This document shows positions 23,363 to 31,208 of a DNA stretch of 31,233 nucleotides, in pieces. Position 1 is the stretch's first letter, and the number at the start of each line of letters is the position of its first letter. This DNA comes from Chloroflexota bacterium (GTDB lineage: Bacteria > Chloroflexota > Chloroflexia > QHBQ01 > JADMIH01): NCBI GenBank assembly GCA_015478675.1, contig JADMIH010000027.1, positions 1 to 31,233 on the forward strand. Direction: 5' to 3'. The position numbers and the translations under genes are program-made. Under the pieces are notes generated by a model. The model was not told the origin of the DNA. It saw only the letters and a list, made by a program, of their open reading frames with translations, and did no database searches.

Positions 23363-24097
23363 TCAGTGGGCTTCAGGAGAAATCGCCGGTGGCAGATCCT
23401 CGGCAATGACCACCAGGCTGTGGGGCCGCTTGATCACCACCCGTTCCCGGCTCGCCTTTATCACGCCTTGCGCTTCCCATTCGCTCAGCATTCGGCTAAT
23501 TGTGTAGCGTGTGGTGCCCGTCATCTCGGCCAGATCTTGCCTGGTGAGTGCCAGGTCTATCAGGATGCCACCTTCCACTTTTCGCCCCGCCTGTCCCGCC
23601 AGTCGCAGTAGAGCCCGTGCTACCCGCCGCTCGACTCGCTCGGTTGCCAGCTCCCGGTAGCGGTCCTGGAACTCCTGCACGTGACGGGACATGAAGCGCA
23701 AAGCGTTGATCGCAAGGTGTGGGAAGCGCTCCATGAGAGAGAGGAGCGAGTCGCTGTCCCAGGCCAGGAGCTTGCATTCCTCCGCTGCCTGTGCGGTTGC
23801 CGGGTAGCGCGCACTTCCGACAGCTGCGATCGCGCCGATAGTTTCACCGGGGCTCGCCACGCGCAATAGCACCTGGTGGCCTTCGGGAGTAAGCTGGGTC
23901 ATCTTGACGCTCCCGGCGACCAGGATATATAGGTTGGTAGCGGGTGCTCCCTGGCGGAAGAGGTAAGCGCCCGTTTTCAGGCGGCGCACACGCCCGGCCT
24001 GGGCTATGCTTGCCAGTTCGCCTGGCTCAAGCCCGCGGAGCAGGTCATTTTTCTCCAGATGGCTGATGTCTTGCAGTTCCGGGCCGGTAAGAGGCAT
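23363..24097 (-). CDS. Crp/Fnr family transcriptional regulator
   Basis: 244 residues. A cyclic-nucleotide-binding-type beta-roll (about 15-130: LKTGAYLFRQGAPATNLYIL, then ASPGETIGAIAAVGS), a long dimer helix, and a winged helix-turn-helix (LTRQDLAEMTGTTRYTISRM). Only one Cys (EECKLL) is present, so it is not an Fnr-type 4Fe-4S sensor. With NnrS and hemerythrin downstream, a heme- or NO-responsive (Dnr/NnrR-like) role is plausible but inferred. Neither ATG 24097 nor ATG 24115 has a Shine-Dalgarno, so it may be leaderless. I use 24097 for normal family length. A divergent YwiC-like gene starts only about 50 bp away. Confidence 0.9.
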   Translation of the reverse strand: MPLTGPELQDISHLEKNDLLRGLEPGELASIAQAGRVRRLKTGAYLFRQGAPATNLYILVAGSVKMTQLTPEGHQVLLRVASPGETIGAIAAVGSARYPATAQAAEECKLLAWDSDSLLSLMERFPHLAINALRFMSRHVQEFQDRYRELATERVERRVARALLRLAGQAGRKVEGGILIDLALTRQDLAEMTGTTRYTISRMLSEWEAQGVIKASRERVVIKRPHSLVVIAEDLPPAISPEAH

Positions 24098-24149
24098 ACT
24101 GAAATTGTACAGCATATCCGGGTTCGGGTAGGGAAGTAGGGAAAGAGAG

Positions 24150-25037
24150 ATGCTAAAGATAGATACAGGACCGCAAACAGCGAGACGCACACCCAGGTTA
24201 CGGCTTGGAGCGGCATGCGTGCCCAACGACCACGGCGCATATGCCATGCTGCTCGTACCTATGCTGCTGGGCCTTATAGTGGGGGCTGTGCACGGCGTTG
24301 CTCCGAACTCGAACCCGCCCGTTACCTTCACTCTTTTTGCTTTGTCGCTCATCTCACTCTTCTTTGCAAGCGAACCCTTGAGTATCGCCTTTAAGCCGCG
24401 GGTGAGCACGCCCGCCCGCCGGAGAGCCCTGTTGTGGCTGGGTATATACCTGTTCGCGGCAAGTCTTGCGGGCGCTCCACTGCTCCTCATCTGGAACTTG
24501 TGGGCGCTCGGTTGGTTCCTCGCGCCCGCAGCAGCGTTGCTGCTCCTCTTGCTTATAGCCGTGAAGTTGCGCAAGCAGCGCAGCCTGGGCATGAGGCTGC
24601 CAGGCATAGTGGGCCTGACGCTGAGCGCGCCCGCCGCCTACTATATCGCTACCGGCACTCTTGACGAGACAGCCTGGGGAGTGTGGGCTGCCTGCGCAAT
24701 CTACTTTGCGGGCACACTCTTCAATGTGCGCGCCTGGTTCGAGGCCAACAAGCAAAAGAAAGCCGGCATTGCTACTCCGCGCCTTCCTGCCTGGCTGGTA
24801 GCCTCGATACTGACCTATTTGGCCACCGGCGCGCTGATAATATGGGCATGTGCGCTCATGGAGGCTCTGCCTTGGGCGGCTCTTGCGGCGTTTGTGCCCT
24901 CATTGCTCCGAGCGAGTTGGACACTCTGGCGCACCCCGGTACACCTCTCCATCAAGACGGTTGGTCTGATTGAATTCGCCCAGAGCTTCCTGTTTGCCCT
25001 GCTGCTCCTCGTTACAGTCACGTCCGCTACGCAGTGA
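24150..25037 (+). CDS. YwiC-like membrane protein
   Basis: 295 residues and about 8-9 hydrophobic helices. NDHGAYAMLLVPMLLGL near residue 26 is the family signature (a variant of the EHGAW motif). In Bacillus subtilis ywiC lies beside fnr and the nar genes, so its position next to a Crp/Fnr-type gene and an NO-related operon is consistent with a role in anaerobic or nitrogen-oxide metabolism. The biochemical function is unknown. AAAGAGAG precedes the ATG at a short distance. The reverse complement of this gene keeps a long open frame joined to the Crp gene; I regard that as a shadow. Confidence 0.87.
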   Translation: MLKIDTGPQTARRTPRLRLGAACVPNDHGAYAMLLVPMLLGLIVGAVHGVAPNSNPPVTFTLFALSLISLFFASEPLSIAFKPRVSTPARRRALLWLGIYLFAASLAGAPLLLIWNLWALGWFLAPAAALLLLLLIAVKLRKQRSLGMRLPGIVGLTLSAPAAYYIATGTLDETAWGVWAACAIYFAGTLFNVRAWFEANKQKKAGIATPRLPAWLVASILTYLATGALIIWACALMEALPWAALAAFVPSLLRASWTLWRTPVHLSIKTVGLIEFAQSFLFALLLLVTVTSATQ

Positions 25038-25049
25038 CAACAACTCGAT

Positions 25050-25104
25050 CTTAATACAACCTTAGTACTTTCCTAGCACTACCCTTAAGCTCCTCGCCCA
25101 TAAT
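25050..25104 (+). promoter_or_regulatory. Four-unit 11-bp direct-repeat activator site plus -10 (copy B)
   Basis: CTTAATACAAC (25050-25060), CTTAGTACTTT (25061-25071), CCTAGCACTAC (25072-25082), CCTTAAGCTCC (25083-25093), a 5-nt gap, CATAAT (25099-25104). It is the cleanest of the four copies. The predicted transcript begins near 25111 and runs toward the redoxin gene at 25509 through a leader of about 400 nt with no convincing gene. Confidence 0.75.
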
Positions 25105-25508
25105 TGTAATGAAAGGGAACTTGCGCCCACCTTGTTTGTGCGTGCGCCCTATCACTGGCCGACCTTATGCTATACCATTGACCAGTGGCAAACGAAAGCG
25201 CCTCCATGTCCAAACTTATCTTTACGGCTTTATGGCTTCTATGGCCTTCTCGACTTTGTGGTTGTAGAGGTAGAGGTGGAGGAAAGTGTTGGCCTGGTAA
25301 TTATCCTGGGCAGTATCGGGCATATGTGCGCCAGGACACACTACTTGCAGATTCACTGCGGTATCCTGTGGATGAAGCCTCCAGAATCGCGAAGCGGTCA
25401 AAACGAAAATAGGACCCCTTCTCGACTGTGAGCCGGCGGGCGGCCATCCTGGGCGGTGAGCCTTGATTGTGAGTGCGTCGCCCCTCCACCGGAAGGAGAA
25501 AGCCATCA
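25105..25508. other. Long leader between repeat element B and the redoxin gene
   Basis: 404 bp. A TTG-started frame of about 99 codons (25132-25431) exists, but its ribosome binding site is poor and the product matches nothing I recognise. A sequence TTGACCAGTGGCAA (25178-25191) loosely resembles an Fnr/Dnr half-site pair. The leader may simply be long and untranslated. Confidence 0.35.
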
Positions 25509-26105
25509 TTGGATAAACTGAACACTATGAATTCGGTGCAGACTCCGAACCCAACCCGAAGCTGGCCGGTAGCCGAGAATTTTATGCCGGATTTCAGACT
25601 TCCCTCGAGCGAGGGACGGCCGATTCAAACCTCTGATTACCATGACTGCAACCACGAGCACAGCCGCCGGAGCCTGATGCTGGTCTTCGTTGGCGATTAC
25701 GCGGGCGACCCTACGGGCGCTCAGACGAGACCTCACAGCCGCACGTCCTCATCCAGCCTTCTGCTGAACCTCGCCAGGCGCTACACCGAAATCGTCAGTG
25801 GAAGTGCGGAGGTGCTCGTGGTCGTGCGAGGAACGCCGGAGGAGGCAGTGCAACTAAAGCAACATGACAACCTCCCCTTCCCTGTGCTGGCCGATGAAGA
25901 TGGGCAGGTTCACCGGGATTACGGTGCGACGACTCGTGATCGGAGAACAGCATCTGAGGCTGTCTTCGTCGCCGGGCGCTACGGCAAGATCTATCTATCC
26001 AGCCGAGCCAGCGACGGACCTCCTCTCCCTACAGTGAGCGGTATCCTGGGGTCGCTGGACTTCATCGAGTCTCGATGCCCGGAGTGCGGGCGCGAGGAGT
26101 TGTAG
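25509..26105 (+). CDS. Redoxin (AhpC/TSA-like) protein lacking the peroxidatic cysteine
   Basis: 198 residues. The thioredoxin-like layout of peroxiredoxins is seen: FMPDFRLPSSEGRPIQTSDY, then strand LMLVFVGDY, then LPFPVLADEDGQVHRDYGA and EAVFVAGRYGKIYLS. In the position after the first core strand, where peroxiredoxins have their catalytic Cys, the sequence is GDYAGDPTGAQ, so peroxidase activity by the normal mechanism is not expected. The only Cys pair is a C-terminal CPEC knuckle (SRCPECGREEL). The start is taken as TTG 25509, 10 nt after GGAAGGAG; the ATG at 25527 is too far from that site. P450 follows. Confidence 0.72.
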   Translation: MDKLNTMNSVQTPNPTRSWPVAENFMPDFRLPSSEGRPIQTSDYHDCNHEHSRRSLMLVFVGDYAGDPTGAQTRPHSRTSSSSLLLNLARRYTEIVSGSAEVLVVVRGTPEEAVQLKQHDNLPFPVLADEDGQVHRDYGATTRDRRTASEAVFVAGRYGKIYLSSRASDGPPLPTVSGILGSLDFIESRCPECGREEL

Positions 26106-26181
26106 AGCGTAGGGCCCATGTACGGCTACGTGCGAAACGCGGGACACAGACGGAACAGAGCAAGCAAAGCAGGGAGATGCA

Positions 26182-26604
26182 GTGCTAATCGAGAAAACCA
26201 AGCCTGTTGATCAATCCGCGACCGACGTGACCTTACCTTTTGTTACGCCATTACCCGGCCGGGCCGAGCTGACATACCAGCTTGTGTCGGGAGAAGTCCT
26301 TCCAGAAGCCACGCCTGCACGTGAGTTCGTTGCGCAATCCCCGATGCCGGCACACCAACTTGGGCTTCCGGCTGCTATGCGGCATGGTCTGGTCCCGGAT
26401 ATAGCCAGCGTGCTCGCAGTAACACCAAGTGTACGCGTGCAGCTCCGTTCGCTGGGCCTTAAAGGGCCTAGCGAAGGTGGGGTGGGAGCTATAGAGGAAC
26501 GAGGAAATGTGCCTTGTGTGGACTTGCGCACTCAAGAGTCAGAAACTGAAGGGAATCACGCATCACTTTTCTCTTGCGCGTGCCCCTTGCAAAAAGGAGC
26601 GGAC
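26182..26604 (+). other. In-frame 141-codon extension upstream of the P450
   Basis: The P450 frame is open from GTG 26182, which has AGGGAG five nt upstream, to the P450 ATG at 26605. The encoded segment is Pro-rich, has no recognisable domain and no membrane anchor. The P450 proper has its own strong ribosome binding site. It could be a separate N-terminal domain produced from an alternative start, or fortuitous open frame. Confidence 0.35.
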
Positions 26605-27819
26605 ATGACTAACCATCCGACCCCCGACTGGGATCCACGAGATATTTCTGTCCTCGGCGATCAGCGCCGTGTGTACGATGAGATGCGCGAGCGCTGCCCC
26701 GTTGCCTACAGCAACTTCCTGGACTGGTCGCTCTTCCGGCACCAGGACATAGTCAACGTCCTGGCAGACCCTGAGACCTACAGCAGCGCCTCCAAGCGTC
26801 GTGCAGTTCCCAATGGCATGGATCCCCCTGAGCACACTCACTACAACAGGGCGCTGGCGCCCTATTTTCGACCTGAGCAGATGAGTGCGCTTGAGCCGGG
26901 CTGCCGGCGCATTGCGGTTGACCTGCTGGAAGCGATCCTTGCGCGTGGTGGCGATGAAGTGGACTTTATCCCCGAATTCGCCCAACCGTTCCCCATTAGA
27001 ACCCTCTGTTTGTTTCTCGGCTGGCCCCAGGAGACCTGGGAGAATCTGCGCGGCTGGACGCACGGCAATCAGGAGGTGGCTTTTTCACAGAACAGGGAGG
27101 CGGGCGCGGCCCTGGCTCGCGAGTTCACCGGATATGTCATGGAGGCGCTCCGGGCGCGGCGAGAAGACACTGGGCATGCGAGCGGTGACATGACGGACAC
27201 CACACATACTACGCATACCACGCATACCACGCATATTACGGACGTCACCACTAGCATCATGCGAATTACAGTTGGTGGCGGGGTCCTAAGCGACGAGGAT
27301 ATCGTCAGCGTCTTGCGCAACTGGACCGCGGGCCAGGGCACCGTGGCGGCGTCGATCGGGATCCTCGTGTACTACCTCGCGAGGCACGCGGACATGCAGG
27401 AGAAACTGCGCGGCGAACCTGCACTTCTGCCTGCCGCCATTGACGAGATTCTTCGCGCCGACGGCCCGCTGGTGGCCAATCGCCGGAGCACGACGCGAGC
27501 GGTGGAGATCAAGGGCCGCAAGATCGATGCCGGCGAGAATCTTTCGCTCAACTGGATCTCCGCGAACCGTGATGCACGTACGTTTGACGATCCCGATGCA
27601 GTGCGCCTCGACCGTAACCCCGCAGACAACCTTTTGTTCGGGGCGGGTATTCACTATTGCCTGGGTGCTCCCCTGGCTCGCCTCGAGATGCGGGTCGCCA
27701 TGGAAGAGCTTCTGGCGCGTACGACCATGATCGAGCTCGGTACTGCCGATCTGCCCAGGAGGCATATCTATCCGAGCAATGGATTCGGGGAGCTACCGGT
27801 GCGCCTTCGGTCAAAATGA
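26605..27819 (+). CDS. Cytochrome P450
   Basis: 404 residues, normal for a soluble bacterial P450. The ExxR motif of the K helix is EILR (281-284). The heme loop is FGAGIHYCLGAPLARLE, with the axial thiolate Cys352. The I-helix segment is WTAGQGTVAASIG, where the usual acid before Thr is Gly, so proton delivery may be unusual. A Thr-Thr-His repeat around residues 199-210, from a 9-bp DNA repeat, sits in a loop before the I helix. ATG 26605 is chosen because AAAAAGGAG lies immediately upstream at good spacing and the domain begins there. No ferredoxin gene is adjacent. The redoxin gene is upstream and the Tn3-family element begins 110 bp downstream. Confidence 0.93.
   Translation: MTNHPTPDWDPRDISVLGDQRRVYDEMRERCPVAYSNFLDWSLFRHQDIVNVLADPETYSSASKRRAVPNGMDPPEHTHYNRALAPYFRPEQMSALEPGCRRIAVDLLEAILARGGDEVDFIPEFAQPFPIRTLCLFLGWPQETWENLRGWTHGNQEVAFSQNREAGAALAREFTGYVMEALRARREDTGHASGDMTDTTHTTHTTHTTHITDVTTSIMRITVGGGVLSDEDIVSVLRNWTAGQGTVAASIGILVYYLARHADMQEKLRGEPALLPAAIDEILRADGPLVANRRSTTRAVEIKGRKIDAGENLSLNWISANRDARTFDDPDAVRLDRNPADNLLFGAGIHYCLGAPLARLEMRVAMEELLARTTMIELGTADLPRRHIYPSNGFGELPVRLRSK
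27202..27237 (+). repeat. 9-bp tandem repeat inside the P450 gene
   Basis: Units ACACATACT, ACGCATACC, ACGCATACC, ACGCATATT encode the histidine/threonine-rich loop of the P450. Length changes would keep the frame. Confidence 0.85.
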
Positions 27820-27929
27820 CATGGGCGTCGCCGCAACGCAGGGTGACCTCACATCGCACACTCTGACTCGGAGTGCACGTCGGGATGGGCAATGTGGTTG
27901 CGCTTCGCGTGAGTGAGAGCTCCCAGTTT

Positions 27930-27967
27930 GGGGGTTTTTGCATATCCCCCCAAAACGGTGCATTTGC
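27930..27967. mobile_element. Probable terminal inverted repeat of a Tn3-family transposon (tnpA 3' side)
   Basis: A sequence beginning GGGGG lies about 25 bp beyond the tnpA stop codon, where Tn3 elements have their ~38-bp terminal repeat, which typically starts with G-runs. It contains a self-complementary pair (TTTGGGGG at 27927-27934 with CCCCCAAA at 27946-27954). The partner end is not found in the window, so the assignment is unproven. Confidence 0.35.
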
Positions 27968-27991
27968 CTTCGGCTATTCCTCTGGCTTCAG

Positions 27992-30900
27992 CTATTCATC
28001 TTCCTCGTCCTCGACTGCAACGATCGGGCGATCAACAAGTTCTTGTACCACTGCGTCGAGATCAATGGAAGGCGGGTTGGTGGTGAACTCATAGCGCCCA
28101 TAGAAATTTATGTGCTGCCACGCCACCGGTGAGACTTGGGCTATCAGCGCAGCCCCCGCCATGTTCCCTGTAGCTTCTTTGTGTGACCACAGCCGCGATA
28201 AGATGCTGCTGTTGTAGAAGATGATGCAGTTGGTGATCAGCCGGCTACACTCGTGCCACAACTCTTGATCTTCTGTGGTCCTGAAGCGCAACTTCCCAAA
28301 GTTGGCGTAGGAGACCGCCCTGCGCAACTGATGATAATTTTCACCCCGGTTCAGCGCCCTCTGTACGTTTTTGCGTATGAGTGGTGAGTCCACGAAGTCG
28401 AGCAGGTACAGGCTGCTGATGATATTATCGTACTCCCATAGAGCCTGGCGAGTTTTGTTTTTCCGTGTGTACGCGTTTAGTTTGCCGACAATGATGCTCT
28501 GCGTCGTCGTTTTCAGCGCCAATGAGACGAATATCCTCATTAGGTTGTCCCATTCTGCCACGATCAAGTCCGTGTTCAGTTTGCGAATCGGTTTGAGAAT
28601 GACGTCGCCATATTGGCTAGGATGCTGAAAGCCATACAATGCGGTGCGCACCTTTTGCTCGATCTCTGCATAGCGAGGAGCAAACTGGTAGCCAAAAATG
28701 GAGAGCAGCGCAAAATTCACCTGGTTGGTCCCGTGAGTATCTGTGGAATGTACTTCCGGCTGAATGTCCGTTGTATTGTTGAAGAGTAGATCGAAGACAA
28801 AACGGCTCTCATGGTCGTGAGCGCCTATCATGTGGGCGTTTACCGGCACATGGTTGGCTAGCAGGGTGTAGGCGACCACACCCTTTTTGAGGCCGAAATA
28901 TTTAGGCGAATAACGAGCATTGAACGTGGGCAACGCTGTCTCAAACTTCTGACCATCGCTGCTGGAATGGACCACGCCCCCGAGATCATAGTGCCGAAAG
29001 ATTGAGAGGGCCGCGCTGGCGTTTGAGACACAATCGTTGGCGGCTTTCAGAGTTTCGATGCGCAGAAAGTTCTCCGAGGTGCGTGTGAGCGGGTCGAAGC
29101 CGATGTCGGAGATTTCTCCCATACGCCCCAGTCCCATGTTGGTTCCCCATGCTACGAGGCAGGCACTGATAACACTAATAAGGCGATCATCAACTGCCTG
29201 TTTGCTGTAACGACCCAAGATATGCTCAAAGCAATCCATAAAGTGGCTGTGGTCGTCAACGAAATGGAGCAGGCTGCTGATATTGACCTGGTTCAGCGTA
29301 TCAAACACGGGGTGGTTGATGGGTTCGCTACTCTTAGGATACTGGAGGGTCCAGCGTGTGCGGCGGCCCTTTCCCTTGCCCTTACCTTTGAGATGGAAGT
29401 GACTGTTCTCGCCAGCAGAGATGCGCTGATTAACAGCGACAATGCGCTCCTCCAATTGATATTCAAGATCAGCCAGGTGTCCTGGGACGGGCTGCAACAG
29501 ATTGGACAAGCCTGTTTCGGTGAGCAAGGCGGCTTTATTTTGCTGCCACTCCTGTTCATCAATGAGGTCATCCTCGAAACTGCGGAAGCGCACGCTGTCC
29601 CGGCAAAAGAGATCGCCCGCTTCCAATCCATTGCGTAGCAGCCGATACACCAGGAATTCATAGCGATCAGGGATGATTTCTTTGTGACCGGTGGTGTCAC
29701 GATCGCGGTCACGGTGATAAAGGTAGCGTTTGTCTCGGATAGGAATGAAATAGGTGGGAAAGTCCGCCGGATCGATCTGCCGGAGTGGACGGTCTTTTTG
29801 AAGGGCCATCTTGAGAAACTCTACTGCCTCCAGAATGGGTGCGTTGATACGAGTAGCCGCAAGATCGACTGCTCGTAAGATTGGGCGCAGATGCTGCTTG
29901 AAGCGTCGAGCCATCAGGTCAAGACGCGCCCATTGAAGGGCTGTTTCGTCAAAGTTCACTTCTTTTGCAATATAGTCTGCGACCGCAGCTAATCGCTTTC
30001 GGTCTAGCATGGCAAAAGCTGTGGCTTGGACAGCGGTGAATGTGGTTTCTGGTGCGTAATCAGTCGTGAAGAGCTTGAGCACTTGGCCGGCCTTAGGCAA
30101 ATCCTGGTTGCTTGTCACCCTTTGCTGATAGACTTCTTCCTTGGCGGTAGTTTTCGCTTCATCGCTATACTGTTTTACCAGATGAATGAAGCAGGTGAGT
30201 AGATTGTCGTTAAAGCGCTGGTACCGATGGACGATAAAACATAGCAGGTAAAGGTACACCACCCAGGTATCCAGTTGCTTGAGCCGAAAGACTGAATAGT
30301 ACGAGACCAAAGAGGCATAGTAGGTGATGCCTTCATTGGAGATGCCCAACGGCGCCACGACCTGCATGGCTATCCGGTAGAGCGGAGCGAGGTGCTCGCC
30401 GCAGCTGATTTCTCGGCGCATTTCTCCCAGGCTGAAGTCTTTGGGCTGACGTTTCAGCAGCGTGATAATATACAGCCCGTCGGTTTCAGCGACGAGTTTG
30501 TCGAGCGCCATACATGTGGTTGGGGACAACTGTGTCTGAAGGCTGCTCGTCAAGCGCATCGTCTCTGCCGTCAGCGCCTTGCCGACAATCTCCTCCTGGA
30601 GCACAGTATAGCCAGGACTGACAATGCGCTGCTCGGCCAGGTAGTGAAGGAGCTCGCGGAAGACATAAACAGGTTTACTGCTGATCCGTGCGGCCTGTTG
30701 GGCGCGAAGGAACAAGCGCTGGCGATCTGCTGGCGTGCAAAGCCGATACTGGAACAGTTCCAAGATACGCTGCCGCTGCTTGAGGATGGTTCGTTTATTC
30801 AGGAGACGCAGTTTTGGCTGAGGCACATCGGGGAAATAGCGTTGGAGAAGGTGCGTCACATCGTCGGCAACATCATGAAAGGTAAAGCTGAAGAAAAGCT

Positions 30901-31150
30901 GTTTGGCTTTGAAGTAGCCTAGTTGGAGGATGAAGTACAGCTGGCTGTGAATCGGCGAAAAGGAGGCAGTAAGGTCCTTTTCGGACTGGGTGAGCACGAA
31001 AGCGTGAGTGCGGTCGTCTTCGGTAAAGCGCGGTCTGGCGTAGAGTGCCTCAATTTCCTCATCGTCCAGAATGTATAATCGCTTTGGTGTCTTGCTGGGC
31101 TCGCTGGCTTTGGCCTCACGCACTTCCAAATTTGTCACAAGGTTGGTCAC
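27992..31150 (-). CDS. tnpA: Tn3-family transposase
   Basis: 1052 residues, the size of a Tn3 TnpA or slightly more. The N-terminus (YILDDEEIEALYARPRFTED, then LQLGYFKAKQLFFSF) is the DUF4158 type. The C-terminal half holds the DDE catalytic domain: Asp in HSSSDGQKFE, Asp in HSTDTHGTNQ, and Glu in LNRGENYHQLRRA. All three acidic positions are present and the frame is intact, so the protein may be active. The start is GTG 31150 with AAGGAG just upstream. Base composition is visibly more AT-rich than the neighbouring genes, a sign of transfer. A resolvase and the other terminal repeat, if any, lie beyond the right edge. Confidence 0.95.
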   Translation of the reverse strand: MTNLVTNLEVREAKASEPSKTPKRLYILDDEEIEALYARPRFTEDDRTHAFVLTQSEKDLTASFSPIHSQLYFILQLGYFKAKQLFFSFTFHDVADDVTHLLQRYFPDVPQPKLRLLNKRTILKQRQRILELFQYRLCTPADRQRLFLRAQQAARISSKPVYVFRELLHYLAEQRIVSPGYTVLQEEIVGKALTAETMRLTSSLQTQLSPTTCMALDKLVAETDGLYIITLLKRQPKDFSLGEMRREISCGEHLAPLYRIAMQVVAPLGISNEGITYYASLVSYYSVFRLKQLDTWVVYLYLLCFIVHRYQRFNDNLLTCFIHLVKQYSDEAKTTAKEEVYQQRVTSNQDLPKAGQVLKLFTTDYAPETTFTAVQATAFAMLDRKRLAAVADYIAKEVNFDETALQWARLDLMARRFKQHLRPILRAVDLAATRINAPILEAVEFLKMALQKDRPLRQIDPADFPTYFIPIRDKRYLYHRDRDRDTTGHKEIIPDRYEFLVYRLLRNGLEAGDLFCRDSVRFRSFEDDLIDEQEWQQNKAALLTETGLSNLLQPVPGHLADLEYQLEERIVAVNQRISAGENSHFHLKGKGKGKGRRTRWTLQYPKSSEPINHPVFDTLNQVNISSLLHFVDDHSHFMDCFEHILGRYSKQAVDDRLISVISACLVAWGTNMGLGRMGEISDIGFDPLTRTSENFLRIETLKAANDCVSNASAALSIFRHYDLGGVVHSSSDGQKFETALPTFNARYSPKYFGLKKGVVAYTLLANHVPVNAHMIGAHDHESRFVFDLLFNNTTDIQPEVHSTDTHGTNQVNFALLSIFGYQFAPRYAEIEQKVRTALYGFQHPSQYGDVILKPIRKLNTDLIVAEWDNLMRIFVSLALKTTTQSIIVGKLNAYTRKNKTRQALWEYDNIISSLYLLDFVDSPLIRKNVQRALNRGENYHQLRRAVSYANFGKLRFRTTEDQELWHECSRLITNCIIFYNSSILSRLWSHKEATGNMAGAALIAQVSPVAWQHINFYGRYEFTTNPPSIDLDAVVQELVDRPIVAVEDEEDE

Positions 31151-31178
31151 ACTGCTCCTTCGTTATGAGAGCACAATC

Positions 31179-31208
31179 GTCTCAAAGTCCAAAGTCTCAA
31201 AAAGTATA
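31179..31208 (-). promoter_or_regulatory. Possible tnpA promoter region with direct repeats
   Basis: TATACT (31208-31203, minus strand) could be a -10; no good -35 is seen. Two direct copies of GTCTCAAA (31179-31186 and 31194-31201), 15 bp apart, lie just downstream of it and could be part of a regulator or resolvase site. Confidence 0.3.

Noticed and set aside
24116..24607. Upstream extension of the Crp/Fnr reading frame giving a 414-residue protein
   Set aside because: It is antisense to the YwiC-like gene, has biased low-quality composition, and the Crp fold is complete from 24097.
25178..25191. TTGACCAGTGGCAA as an Fnr/Dnr-type site
   Set aside because: One arm deviates and only one such match was noticed; too weak without support from other promoters.
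29222..29638. Plus-strand ORFs inside the transposase gene (also 30392-30922)
   Set aside because: They are antisense shadows of the intact tnpA frame, without ribosome binding sites.
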